Part shown: positions 33,537 through 46,000 of the stretch, one piece after another
How positions within the stretch are numbered: the first letter of the stretch is position 1
How the letters are laid out: each line of letters starts with the position of its first letter
Assembly (NCBI GenBank): GCA_029448655.1
Contig: JACCLO010000001.1
Coordinates: 2,914,001 to 2,978,000 of the forward strand
Reading direction: 5' to 3'
Length of the DNA: 64,000 nt
DNA from: Wolfiporia cocos
Taxonomy: Eukaryota > Basidiomycota > Agaricomycetes > Polyporales > Phaeolaceae
Notes under the pieces: generated by a model
Databases searched by the model: none
Seen by the model: the letters and a program-made list of their open reading frames with translations, nothing else
Told to the model about the DNA's origin: nothing
Program-made: the position numbers and the translations under genes

Positions 33537-36500
33537 ATGGCCACCGCGTTGCAGCAGCTGCCGCCGCCTGACACAGGCCCCGCGTTCAACGAGGTTGCAA
33601 CGGGCCTCGCGCACATGCCCGACTATTCCGCCCGCATGCCTACCAACAGCTTCGACCTCAAGGACCACAGATATCCCACGCCCAGCTCGCCCGCCATGCC
33701 GATTCCTGCACCCAATCGATCCGCTCAGGCCTCGCCCTGTCCCGGACAGCTCATGGACCCCTTGGCGGTCCACAGCGTGCGCGACAGCTGGGTGAGCTAC
33801 CCCCTCTCGGGATCGCCGAAGACGTGGGTGGGCGAGAAGCTCGAGGAGGAACCCGCAGAGGAAGCGCAGGAGCCGCAGAACGCTTCTGATCCCGCGCAGG
33901 CCCCTACAAAGCCGCACGCGCACGCGCAGCCGCCGCACACTACCAACGCCGAGGGCACGCCCCTCCCCGTGACCGCACTGCCGTCTGGGAGCCCCCCGCG
34001 CCCGACCGACCGCTTCAGCCGCGACGAGCAGCCCCCGCGCCGCCCGTCGAGAGCGAGCTCTCCAGAGCCCCGGCGCCAGCCCGTCGAGATCGCACAGGCG
34101 CAGGACATGGGCCAGCGCACGTCCTCCCTGCGCGCGCCGCAGGACCAGTTCGGCTCGCTGTTGCCGTCGTCCCCGCGCCACCCGTCGCTGCCGGCGGCCG
34201 GCATCGGCGCGAGTCCCAATGGATCGCCGTCGTCGCCCATCATCCCGCTCTCGGCCGGCCCATCGTACAGCCCATCCGCGATGAACGTCCACATCTCCCC
34301 CAAGCCACGCGCATCCGCCCAATACCCTACCTACATCACGCCCTCACAGGTGCCCGCGATGAAGTCGGCGTTTGCGCCGGGCCAGATCCCCAAGGAGGAG
34401 GTATGTGTCGAGTGCGCGATGCGAGACCAGGACATGGCCGATGTCGATGTCACGAGCCCGGGCATCTGGGAGCGCGAGAGCGATGTGTTGTACGAGGAAC
34501 TCGTCCGTCGAGAGCAGGAGGAGGAGACGACAGGCGTGTATCACCCCGAAAGCTCGTCGCGACCGCGTGCGAAGGGCCAGCCATTGTCGGAGGAGAATCT
34601 GCGCCTCTGGCTCAGCATGGTGAGCGCATCAGTGTTCTCCGCCGGGTTGCTGGTCTCTCTAACCTTGTGCTGCAGAACCCGAAAGAGCCCTCTTCGCGTA
34701 TGCAGACGCTGGATCAATATGTCAGATCGCAACGGTCCCTGCTCGAGGCGGAGGCCCTGGCGCATGCCCGTGCGATGCGCGAGTCGCGGCAATTGGAGGA
34801 CAGGATGAGAGACACCTATACCCAGCTGCGGCGGTCTGCATATGAGCTGAACAATGCGCCACAAGACGCGGACGAGACAGGTGGCGGGGTCCGCATAAAG
34901 CCCCCGCGCTCTGCATCGGCGCCGACCGCCGCCGTGCTCGCTTCCACCGCGAAGAACGACGGACGCGAGGTCACGCTGCTCGAGAATGGCATGATCGTTG
35001 AGCACGTCGACGTGCGGAAGGAGGAGAAGGAGGAGCGCGATCGCCGGCGGAAGGAGGAGAGGCGCGACCGGAGCCGCGCGCGCAAGTCGTCGCGGGGCTC
35101 GGTCATCGACGTCGCGTCGATATACTCGATGCCCATCCCTGGCCGGGGCACCACGACCGACAGCGGGTTCTTCTCCGGAGGCCCGCGGGGCAACGACTCG
35201 CGCGCCTCGCAGTCGTTCTCGCCGCGGCCGAGCAGCGTCCTGACGACGGGCGATATGCGGCCACACATGCTCCCTCGGGCGTACTCGCAGGCATCATTCT
35301 CCGACATGCAGAGCATCGGCTCATCGACATCGCCCCGGCGCTCGCGCTTCCTCGGGTTCAAGCATCTCAGTTCGGGATGGCGAAGTCAGGAGAGCTTCGC
35401 TCCTTCTGGCAGTATGATGGACATGCAGTACGTTCTAACAATTTGCTGCGAATGCGAAGCATAAACGCTCACGTCATCTTTCACAGTGTTGCTCTTCAAC
35501 GTGAACAGCAATTCATCAACGAATTCGGCATCAACGAGCTGGGCAGCAATACTCCCACACTGCGTGTGGGCGATGCCTGGGCACAGGACGAGGCCCCGTC
35601 GCGAACGGAGACGCCTGCATCCCCGAGCCCAGCACCCAAGAAGAAGAATGGTCTCAAGAAGATCTGGAAGATTGTTACTGGTTCTTCGAAGCATAGTTCC
35701 CACCAGAAAGGTCGTATTCCCTCTCGCTCACTCGAGAAACACGAGGACGACACGCCCTTGGCGCCACCGCCACCGCTGTCGTACTTGGTTGATCAGGGCC
35801 GCGGTGGTCCTTCTTCCAGACGGCACGTCTCCACCCCTTCCTTGCCATCTTCTGTGTCGCCTAACACCCTGTCTCTGTATGTCCCCTCCCCTCCGACTGC
35901 CCCTTCCAGTATCATACCTTCCCCGACCTCGTCGCGCCAGGTCTTCAATGAGAAGGAGAGCGGGACTGATAGCCGGAAAAACAGCGGCAATCATGAAACA
36001 GATCATGAGCACCCGCTCCCGTCTAGTGGCGCCAATTCGCCTGAGCTGGATGCCCGGGGCCGCACCACGCAGAGCTCCTCGAAGACAATATCTAGTTTGG
36101 CAGGTCCGCCGACGCCGGCGACGACAACGCGGCCACCTGCGATCGCCATCCGACGTGACAAATCTCTCCCGCCGCTGCCGGGAGAGTCGTCCATCGAGTT
36201 CCCTGATCACCTTACTCCCGAAGGGCGACCTCAGACCATGTTTGCCTATGATCATCTGCCTATGTCCGCCTCCGGCGATTTCTCCGTGCAGAAGCTCCTT
36301 CCTCCAAACGCACCATTCCGTACCATTGAAGGCCGACGACAATCGTTCGGTGGTATGGGCTCCAAGCGGCATCCTGCGGTGAGGAGTCTGCCCGGCAAGA
36401 GCCTGTTCGGGCGCATGACGCCGACCCAGAGCTCTATGCCTGCATTCCTCGCTGAGGACGCGTACGGTGAATTCGGCGCGTCTCATTTCTCCCTCAACCA

Positions 36501-36843
36501 GCTGGAAAGCGGCAAGAGCACTGCCAAGCCGAAGCAGCGGCGGAGCAAGTTTGGGCTCTCATCGCTGTTCTCGAGAAAGTCGCATGCCAGCGAGAGCAAG
36601 GAGGTTGTGGACAGCCAGACTGACTACGCGCCATCCGGCGCTAGGCTCTCTGGCTCGGACAGGGATGACGCTGCGACCGGAATTGCCTACAGCGGCGCTG
36701 GCTCCGCGGTGTCTGCACACAGTAGTAACGCCCAGCGTATGTCTGTGACGTCGCGCAAGAACATTGCGGAGCTGGTCGACCAGGACCCGGAGTTTGTGGC
36801 ATATCGGTATCCATCGACCGAGCAACGACTTGACCTGCGGTAA
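33537..36843 (+). CDS. Conserved low-complexity fungal protein with CVECAM motif
   Basis: Three exons: 33537-34619, 34676-35427, 35487-36843; 1063 residues. Most of it is Ser/Pro-rich and probably disordered. One sharply different island at about residues 285-335 reads EVCVECAMRDQDMADVDV then WERESDVLYEELVRREQEEE: a CxxC pair in an acidic helical context. I recall similar islands in uncharacterised fungal proteins often mislabelled as proteophosphoglycans. Further on are a coiled coil (EAEALAHARAMRESRQLEDRM, about 385-420) and a very basic stretch (RRRKEERRDRSRARKSSRG, about 480-500). The C-terminal half has several KKKNGLKKIWKIV / RRSKFGLSSLFSRK basic-hydrophobic patches that could bind membranes. 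No enzyme motif is seen and the function is unknown. Confidence 0.85.
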
Positions 36844-38761
36844 TACCCTTGTTGCGCTTCTCTCCTTTTCACCTTTTCATCCGCAAAATCGGGCTGTTTT
36901 GCCTATGCGATGTCTCGCACGTTTGACCGCAGGTCTTCGATCGCTGTCTGCCACCAGCTCATTAATCATATTTCTCGCACGCTCTTTTCTGCTCTGTGAT
37001 ATCTTGGGTCACTTCCATCTCCACTCGCTGCATCGCATCGCTTACCCTCCTCATCCTACGGACTAATCCTTCTATGCTTTGGTTCGATTTTGCATGTTTC
37101 CCTGCACGGACATTATCGTAATGCTCGACTACTTCTCGTTTCACTTCGGCTGGCGATGTATGTTAGATGACGAGTTGACGATCCACTGAATGTCTTGCAA
37201 ACCGAAACCGACCCGAGTGTACCATGAGCATCAACAGTCTTGGGAGGAGAACAACTGATCACGGTGTCTTAGCACGTAGTTGGTGAGATCCGGTGGGTCA
37301 TTGAACGACGTGTGGCGGACCTGGTACTTTCGCGGACCAGGTACTCTCACGGACCAGCTCTTTTCAGTGTTCACATGATTCCGCAGACTCCTGCCATGTA
37401 CAGTTCAAGGCGGATCTGCTAGCACGCGTCCGACTGAATGTCCTTCGCGCTCAATGACTCGACGCGAACGGAAGTACGTCACCATGTTGGGATGTGATTA
37501 GTAGCTCGGAGCTTACAACTGCCGGTGAGCATGAGATCAAGGAGATCCGTTTCGTGCGAGCACATGCAAGTGGTCCCGTGCACAATCGAGGTTCCCTTCG
37601 TTGATCGGATTTCGACATACGTGAAGGTGCGTATCCATTCTCTGTAGGTCGACAACCGAGCTTATGATACGTGCAAAACAGGTTGACAGTACTGATCCTA
37701 GTACTTTCACCAGATACGACAGGCGACCATCTTAGGCCATCTTTAGACATTGCAAGCACGCAACAATGTGGGGACAGCTTGAAACTGCTACCACTGCAGA
37801 GAGACTTAGCCCCGACGCATACTCATACTAGTATTTCGCATCTTGCAGCAACTATCCAGTGGTTGAAGATTTGCGCAGACACCTATCTAAGGCTTTGCTC
37901 AAGTCACATCTCATATACCAGCCATTGCCATATTCACCGAGCCAGTATCCCTGTTGCTCAGAAATAAATATTTTGTCGCGCAGCAGCTAGCCTCATATTT
38001 AGGAAATACAGTGGTGGGTCTGCGTCGCAGGCAAATTTCCTCACTGTGGTGACAATAATCGCTCATATTCGTTGAAAACTTTTGTCGACCAGATATAGTT
38101 GTTTGCTTGCGGTGAGACCCTTTTCTGACGGCTTCCCTGCTTGGTTGTAAAGGACTTGGAAGGGACATCAACGCCGACCCTCTGCCCATACTCAAAACAG
38201 CAGGCGGATAGATTCCCAAAATGCATAGGTCGCGCAATAGACCTCAAGGCGGACATGTCGGGGTTCATTATTCACCGCCACTCATGCTCGAGGATTTGCA
38301 GTGAAGCGTCGGCTCGGTTCATGCACCGCTAGTAGGGCCAAGGAAATCGATGCAGGCAGGTTTCCGTTGAAGTCAACACGAATGTTTCCACGACTTGATC
38401 ATGCGATATCGCGCGCGCGCGTAGATGCAACTGCTCTTGGCTGGCATTCCATACGTAGCAAGGAGGTGCGCTTCATGCTCGATGCACCTCCACAAGTGTA
38501 GAATCATATCTGCCCATTCGAAGGTTTCGCCCAAGGCTCTCAGCCGAGCTTTCAGCTCACTTCCGCGCACTGAAGAAACGTCAATGCTGGGCTCCACTGT
38601 TCGGTAATGTACTAATTCCAAGCGTAATTACAAGATTCTTCGCGCGCCTTCCAACGTGCATCCCCCAGCCCGAGTATAATTACGTGCCCCGTACGGGCGA
38701 TGACGCACCGCAACTCGTCCATTTTATCGACATTCAAGCACATCCGACTACCAGTTATAAG
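36844..38761. other. Intergenic, no gene recognised
   Basis: 3' end of the preceding gene, then 1.5 kb of AT-richer DNA with only short ORFs. Confidence 0.5.
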
Positions 38762-39315
38762 ATGGCAACGCCTGAAGTATGCCGGATATATATTGTAACG
38801 ACCCACTAATTCACTTTATTCTGCCCCGTCAGGTTAAAGATCCAGTTGAACTGTGCGGAAACCCCCATGAGGCCGTTCCCTTCCTCCGCGCGTACAACGC
38901 TACTGTCAAAGACCACTACTATACCACCGATGCCGTGGCGATGGGCCATGCGATCCAGAACGGCGGCTACAAGTCCGAGGGCGACGCAGGCTACATCTTC
39001 CCCAAGCAAGTCGGCGCTACTGTCCCTCTGTACCAGACCTATAACCCCACTATGCACGACCACTTCTACACCACGTCGGAGAGCGCTGCGAAGAACGCAG
39101 TCGAGCATGCGGGCCATGTGTCCCAAGGCATCGCGGGTTATGTGTACGAGAAGCACATCTGCGGTAGCATCCCGCTCTACCAGGCGCAGAATGTAACGGT
39201 CGGCGACTTCTTCTACACGACGTCGCTTTCGGAGCGCAACAATGCGGTCGCTCACGACGGATACTTGGACGAGAACATAGCATGTTATGTGCTTCCAGTT
39301 CCGGGAACTCAGTAG
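38762..39315 (+). CDS. DUF5648 three-repeat protein (copy 2)
   Basis: Two-exon model: 38762-38776 (MATPE) and 38833-39315, with a 56-nt intron (GTATGC...CGTCAG); 165 residues, the same length as copy 1. Three repeats carry the family cores DHYYTT, DHFYTTS and DFFYTTS, with closing motifs GGYKSEGDAGYIF, HVSQGIAGYVY and GYLDENIACYVL, after a shared AVPFLRAYN opening. Without the intron the frame can start at 38779, but that N terminus is unlike copy 1. Function is unknown. It is diverged from copy 1 (different inter-repeat linkers), so this is not a recent duplication. Confidence 0.8.
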
Positions 39316-42300
39316 GGCTCCGAATGTCTGTACGTAACGTCTATCAGGAGCAACTGCATCAATTTATTGACGAATAAGTCACTTCGCAGAGTACGACGTC
39401 GATTACACCTGAGTGATCCGTGGTGTGGCGTGATCGGGCATGTATCGGTGTTCTACTTAACTAGCTTGGCGGAATAAAGATTTCCCTTTGCGTGAGACAT
39501 GACGTAACAGCAAATAGTAGTCTTCACAGACTAGCGGTACCATTATGCTGTCTGCTTGCAGCGCGTTCCCCTGTGTTTCCGCTCAGTCGTCCGTATTAGC
39601 TATCTATACCGTGACGCAGACAACTACTGCAAACCATCTCGGCGTCTGGCAGACGGCTTGTTAAGAACTTGAATCAGATATAAGCGATAGAAGCCGTAGC
39701 AGGGTCATGTTTATGCTCTGCTACATCATCATGAGCATAGCCGATGGTGTAGCACATTCGCTTCTTGCCATTGTGGCGGCGATCGATCGTGAGTATCAGA
39801 CGCCCATTTAGACCGCACCAGGTGGAGAAACCACCGTAAGGTCGATTATGCCTTACTCGAACATAAGCGCAAGCTTGCAGCTGTCTAATGTTATCCGCTC
39901 TATCAACCCACGTGGTCCCTTACTCACAATGTAGGGATCTGTCAAACAAAAGCTGACCCTGGACTGTGTTCCGGGAAGGAGAGCATACGAGCACAAGTCG
40001 TTCCGATATATATCATCGCCTGATATCAATAAATGTAACGGTAAGTAGACTTTGTATTGGTGAAAAAATTCTGAGTTATGTGTGTCGATGTCCTCATAAT
40101 CATAGCACGCGCGATCTACAATGTGAAAACAATGTTATAGCACTCTTCAGTGATAAGATTATGAACGCATAGAATGATTGTCTGTTCGCGACTATTTCAT
40201 TCTGAGTCCCGCACCAGGGTAACACTTGCCGAGACCTATTGCTCTACTCTGTGCTTGTCAATCACATCATGCTGTTTGATCAAAGCATGTCACCTTCTAT
40301 CAACGCGGAGAATATTTCGAAGAAAACTCTCACACATAACGAGCCACCGTAACTTCAAGTGAGCGTTTGTCTGTGGCGCTAGCGCCTCACGCCGATTGGT
40401 TGCGAACACCACGAATCATGCATGTGACCGCGTTGCAACTCCGAGTCCGTCGTCCGTCTCTAACTCCGAGTCACCAGCGTCCGAGATTCTTAGTCTACAC
40501 ATCGCGCTGCAAGCCCTGGCTGATATACAGTCACCCTACTCGAGATTCTCCTGGGTCATATCCGCGCATTGATGTCTCCTGATGTTTACACGCTCAGAGC
40601 GCGAGGCGACAAAAAAATCGCGTAAATGCTTGTGACGGCGCATTGAGCCAGCGCCGCAGTAGGTCTCAGCTTTTCTCACGTTGATTATCATGGTTTGAGC
40701 AGCGAGCCGCCACTGATCGTCCAGGAATACAGCTAGGATGAATGACGTTCTCATCCTGACGCTCGCCATGTTACTGATATCATCCTGAACGCCTGGCAGC
40801 TCGTCATGGGTGAATCTATGCATTCTAGGATCCCTCTCGAGACTTTGGCGTTCTGCACTAGTCGGCTTTAATGCTTTGTCATTGCTCAGCGAGTCAGTCT
40901 ACTCCGGCGACATACGACATACGAGACCTTCGCCCTGACACTATCCATGCTCCCACGGCACTTTCGTAGAACATATTCCATCATGCTTGCGGTGATATTT
41001 AACGGCTGGACGAGTGTTGTATTAAAATCTCTGCATTTTAGTCTTCAATCATTTCATCGCTGGCGCCTCTTGCTGTGATTCTCTACTTTTGCCGACACGG
41101 TCAGTGCACTGCTATTGTAGTCTAGAGTGCACGGAAGGGTTGGTGCTGCCCTGAGATATAGAGAATCCTACAAACTTGCTAGGTCTTCACCGCCTTCTGG
41201 GTTCCATTATCTGAGCAAAAACTGTCAGAGTGCCCCGCAGCTGGATAGTACATGCACCTTTGTGGAGCAAACATCTGTATACTGTTAAGAGTGAGCTTCT
41301 TGGGGTCCAATGCTAGACACGGACGTTGTATCGAGATACGTTCGCCGCTTTGCTATCTCGTTATGCAGCTGCATGAATCCACCAGCTCAGTTCCCATCTA
41401 GTCTAGCCTGACCTGCCGAACCTCCCAGTGCTTGAATTCGGAGTACCGACGCTGAGGGGGAAATAAGGCAGTCAAAATATCAGGATTTCTCGCTGTCCAG
41501 AGCCCTTTTAGGACGAAGGTCAAGTCTACAGGTAAGCGATGGGCACCGGTTCAACCAATTGATATAAAATTGCAGCGAGGACGTGCCAGTCACGTTCTAT
41601 GGCCTGTATCTGCCGGCCTGTAGGTATCCAGCTAGCATGATCTGTATAGCTGGTGTTGATGTGCCTCACCATGGTGCACTATCCGCATTTTTGTTATATT
41701 GCGCACTGTGAACTCGGATTCCACAGTACACTGACATGTCACCGCATTTACCCGCACAGCGGGTTGGATATAGGCATATACCGCTAGCATTCGATCGCAG
41801 GTGCGGCTGAGCGTGAATGGAACGTGTCTGAATATCCGTCTTTTGATAGGGCAAGCGCCGGCGAAGATTAGCCAGGAAGACTGAAACGGCAGTACAGACT
41901 GAAACGGCAGGTAAGATGGCATGGAGGGCACGTCACAACCCGGCTTGACTCAGGAATCGATCCATGAACATGCAGTGCCAGTGCGTTCTTTCCCGACCCA
42001 CATATCCTGGCATGATCGAGATCAGCTTGCGCTGCGCCGATGTATGATGTCAGTGATGAAACCTTCGATGATGAGCACTCATGTGGCTTGTTTTCTGTAG
42101 ACGCGGACCGCTAAAGCGGTGCAATACAAAAGAGAAAGATTTCGAAACGACGTACGTGTCGATACGCGCCACATCGATATATTCTGCCAGAACGTCATGC
42201 TCAAGGGTTCCTGTAAAGGTTGAGTCTCTCAGCAAACATATATAATAGTGCGCTTGAACCGTCCGAGCTTGTTTCCTTACTGCTGACCCTCTTCAGCGTT

Positions 42301-42589
42301 CTCCGGAAAGCTCACCTTAGGTGTCCCGAGATACTGTAGACGTCGACCTGTCCTCTTTTTGCCATGACTCCTCTCCTCTTCCGTCGATGCTTCGTGGATG
42401 AATCACAGCGGACGATGAGAAGGGTACTCAACAGGTGCACAGCTCTCGTACATGTCAAACGAGTCTGCAATAGGCCACAAGGCTCACACAAGTAATTGGT
42501 TCTCCAGTTGCTCTCGTGGTGATCTGTCCTCCGCTGCTCGAGATGGGTTGCTTATCTGGTCTTCGCTAAGCTGACTGGATGGCTAGATC
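39316..42589. other. Gene-poor AT-rich stretch
   Basis: More than 3 kb with no gene I can support. It holds copy B of a short dispersed repeat (40373-40441). The rest shows short scattered ORFs only. Confidence 0.45.
40373..40441 (-). repeat. Short dispersed repeat, copy B
   Basis: Reverse complement of the block at 18933-19001. Both ends are conserved and the middle is diverged. Confidence 0.6.
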
Positions 42590-43856
42590 CAGGTCACAGC
42601 TGACAGTGTTTGCAGTCGTAGAATGTCGACATTCACCGCGCCCAACGGTCTCCTCATGACGTTGCAATTGTGATATAGCCTCTCCAGTCTTTCGTAAACG
42701 AAGTCTCGATGAAGATATAAGACTACTGCATAACGGTCATGTATGTGGCCGTCAACGCGTCCAGATGGGCCCAAAGCGGCTGTGGCCACATCTTGATCCC
42801 AGTAACCGGTTCATTATGTCGGCCGCAGCTTCCCATGGTCATCGAGACGCGTAGGACACTCCTACAAGGTGAGTATTTGAAGAATAAGCCCAGATAAGTG
42901 AGCTCAGGGACGATTCATGTATTCAGCCAGTCGCCAATGGTGGAAGGTTGAGAGCAAGATGTTGGTGGCCGGATCACGTGATACGTGTTTTATACGCGAT
43001 GTGGCCATCACATCCTCGTGGCCATCAGTACGCAAACACATAAAAGCCCATCGCTCTCCCTCTCCTTCTCTCCTCACCACCCACCATCCGCCTTCCAGCC
43101 TCACGCCTCCCCTCTCGTACTGGCTTGCTCCCTTTTAGGGGTGAGCTGGTGCTCGCATTCTGCTAGCTGCCTTCCTCATCGCCTCTGTCGACCATTGCCC
43201 CACAACCTCGACCCCAAACATCGCGCCCGACGCCGCCTACCGCTGACCTCGCTTTTTCGATCTCAAATGCGGCCTCGTCGACGCTGAATCAAAACCGTTG
43301 ACGCGTCTGCAGGCTAGCTGGCCTGTGTGGCGTAGTGAGCCACCGCCACTCAAGGGTAGGTGATTATCGTTGGGAGGACGGGCTATTGGTGGATGACATG
43401 TGCGCGTGATAGGCCACATCGCTGACGATTGTGCTCATCGATGAGTCGAATGGGACGGGTGCCCATGGTATAGTACAATGATATCGTCGAATACATTCAT
43501 CGCTCTTATCGTATAACTGATTATCGTGCCCCAGGGCTTTCATCTTATTCTTACATACCCTCTCCGCGACAACATTGTTGGTGAGATTTTCCTTTCGTAA
43601 TGTCGTGGTTGATCGCCCGCTCCGCCAGGTCCAGCATCAAGGCTCGTCGACAACATTTCGACAACAAGCGCGACCGTGTGATCCCGGTTCGTCGTGACGG
43701 CTGCTTTTTCATGATTAGTGCTGACATCAAAGGCAGGCTGAGTAAAGGTACGGGTGAACTAACCCTGCCTGCGTGAATGCGTGGTGAGATTGAGTGTGTG
43801 CGTAAGCGGAGGCGACAGGTGCAAGGTGTGCATCAACAGGTGTGACGCAAGGGATG

Positions 43857-43898
43857 TGCTTCAAGAGGTGTGCTTCAAGAGGCGTGCTTCAAGGGGTG
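43857..43898 (+). repeat. 14-bp minisatellite, right arm
   Basis: Three adjacent copies of GTGCTTCAAGAGGT with one or two substitutions. The equivalent array in the left arm is at about 15240-15330. Confidence 0.7.
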
Positions 43899-45858
43899 TA
43901 AGGGGTGTGTTGTAAGATGTAAGATGTGAGGTGTGACCGCAAGATTGACCGAACGCGGGCACACATCGCAGGATGTGTGCCCATACCTACCAACAATAGT
44001 TATATATCCGCAAGCTTCACAAACCCTTGCGTTATGTGGACTTCATCGCCTGAGTTGTGGTATGTCTCTGTAATCTCTGATTATTCATGTCCACTAACGC
44101 CTTACGCAGTGCTTGCGACCCTCAGACGAACGTACACATGACGATTTGCGATAACGACGATTGTGTGATCACCTTCACAGATGAGTGCTCGGATTGTCAT
44201 TGTGTCGCTCACTGCTCTTTTCCCTCAGGTCTAGTCCGTCAGGACCCGTAAGATGTTGTCTCGTATCCCTTCATGAAGCTCAGGTTACAAGTGCGTCGTG
44301 GTTTGCGCTTGTCCATAGATGGTGCTCATTGCGTTCTAGGTTGAAGATCGGCGAGGGACAACTGCCCTTGCCTGAGTGCGCGTGAGAGTACGGGTGCGAT
44401 GCGACATGAATAAGATTCGAGGTCTGAGGTGTGATTGCAATGTCGTTCATCAACCCGACATCGACTACTTTCGACGCCGGCTTTTGCCTAACATCTCCAT
44501 ATACTGCTGATCGATATTGTTACAGCATCACCAAGGTCGCGCTGCTCCAGGAGATGCGTGGATATCTGCCAACGAACCCGAGGTACGTCTCTCGACTCCG
44601 TCCACGTTGACCGGCTAACGGCTATATAGTGGTTTCAACTCATTAGGTAAGATAACGCATCCTGTACAACACCGAAAGCCACACACCTGATCACCGCATT
44701 CATAGTCTATGCTTATGCTAACGTCATTAAATAGATCACTTCCTGGTAAGGTGTAATTTCTCTCACTGCGGCTGATTGCTCTGCTTTCTTCAGATCTCAC
44801 CACTATTTTATAAGTTCGCTGAGGTCTGTTGCGTCGTATATGCCTTCAGCGAATATTGCTGACTGCAAGTTAGATTCATAGCTAATGAGGCTAATTGCCC
44901 TGGCATGCGTGATCGTCTGCTCGAGTTGAACGTGAGGCGTGCTTCAAGGTCGGCTGCATCAACGCTGCGACTCCTCTATAACATGAACTTCTGTGCCCGC
45001 CGGCGTAATTGTTCCTGCTGCTGTCTGCCTCATGATCGGAATAATGGCACCAACATCAGCATTGCGTCGACATCTTCGCGTCAAATTTGGTACGTTACCA
45101 TCATGCCGCAGTATTGCTGATGATCAGTCCGATGTATGCAGTCTCTCTCACAAGTTGCCTGCTAGTAAGCCTCCCTCACTCTATGATATGGCTGATTCGT
45201 CTGTTCTCCCAGATCCGACGATCCAGTGGTCGCAAGGCGCATTCGTGCTGTGTGATTGAGGTTCGTCATTTTAACTGATCTCTCTCCGCTAACTTCTGGT
45301 GCTTGGCTAGCAATGAGCGCAAGCGAGGACAACAGTCCTTGCTCGAGCGAAGCAACACTGAGTATGCACCTGAGGCAACGGGTGTAAGGTGTGATGTCTA
45401 AGCAGGAAGTTGCATCATTATCGGCCCATCAATACTTCTCCCGACGACGGCTGCGCACGCTCAAATGCTCTGTTCTTCCTACTAACGTTGTTGTAGGATC
45501 CAATACATCTGAGGTTGACTCGGCATGGGTGTATTCAAGGCACGTCTTGCCGGACATTTGGCGATGCGTCTGTACTGATGATCTGTGAATGTCCTGATCA
45601 GTTCCGCGACTACCGGTTGGCTTCTAGATACACCAGGCATCCTGTCCTGCATTGTCAATGCCACGGTGTTTCTCGAGTTATAAGTCTTTTCTCTGCTTTT
45701 ACATGACCACTTCCGATTTCCGATCTCTCGCAGGTGTCATTCAGTGGATACAAACCATCAATTCTGCAATACACCGCTTGGAGCAACTCATGGTATCTTC
45801 CTTCTGGAGTTTGACCAGCTCTGATGATCTCTTGTTTTCTAGGTTCCCCGAGGGGGGT

Positions 45859-45880
45859 CGAGCACGGGAAACCGTGCTTG
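45859..45880. repeat. Stem-loop in right arm
   Basis: CGAGCACGG, a GAAA loop, then CCGTGCTTG: a 9-bp stem with one G-T pair, at the position of the perfect palindrome in the left arm. Confidence 0.65.
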
Positions 45881-46000
45881 TCCTGGCGCAGACCTCTCCG
45901 TGGTCCTTGGGACGAGTACCCACCTGCGAAGGTCTATAGGGTGGGGAAACTAACATGCGCCTAAAATGTCTTGGCTCGGCTCATTTCTCTTTCCAAAAAT

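Larger units (their letters stand above)
42590..46000 (+). repeat. Right arm of the large diverged inverted duplication
   Basis: Plus-strand partner of 12260-16500. From left to right it shows a GTCGACATTCA block, a roughly 130-bp insertion relative to the left arm (about 42810-42935), the GGATCACGTGATACG block, an ACATAAAAGCC TATA-like element followed by a CT-rich tract (43040-43130) resembling a fungal promoter, and a recognisable conserved intron (GTGAGATTTTC...CGCCAG, about 43582-43629) shared with the left arm. Next come the minisatellite (43857-43898) and the hairpin (45859-45880). Coding frames flanking the intron are partly alike in both arms (IVPQGFH... before it, VQHQG... after it) but broken. 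One short motif after it (RRDGCFF) resembles fungal multi-TM DUF6533-type proteins only weakly. Confidence 0.78.
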
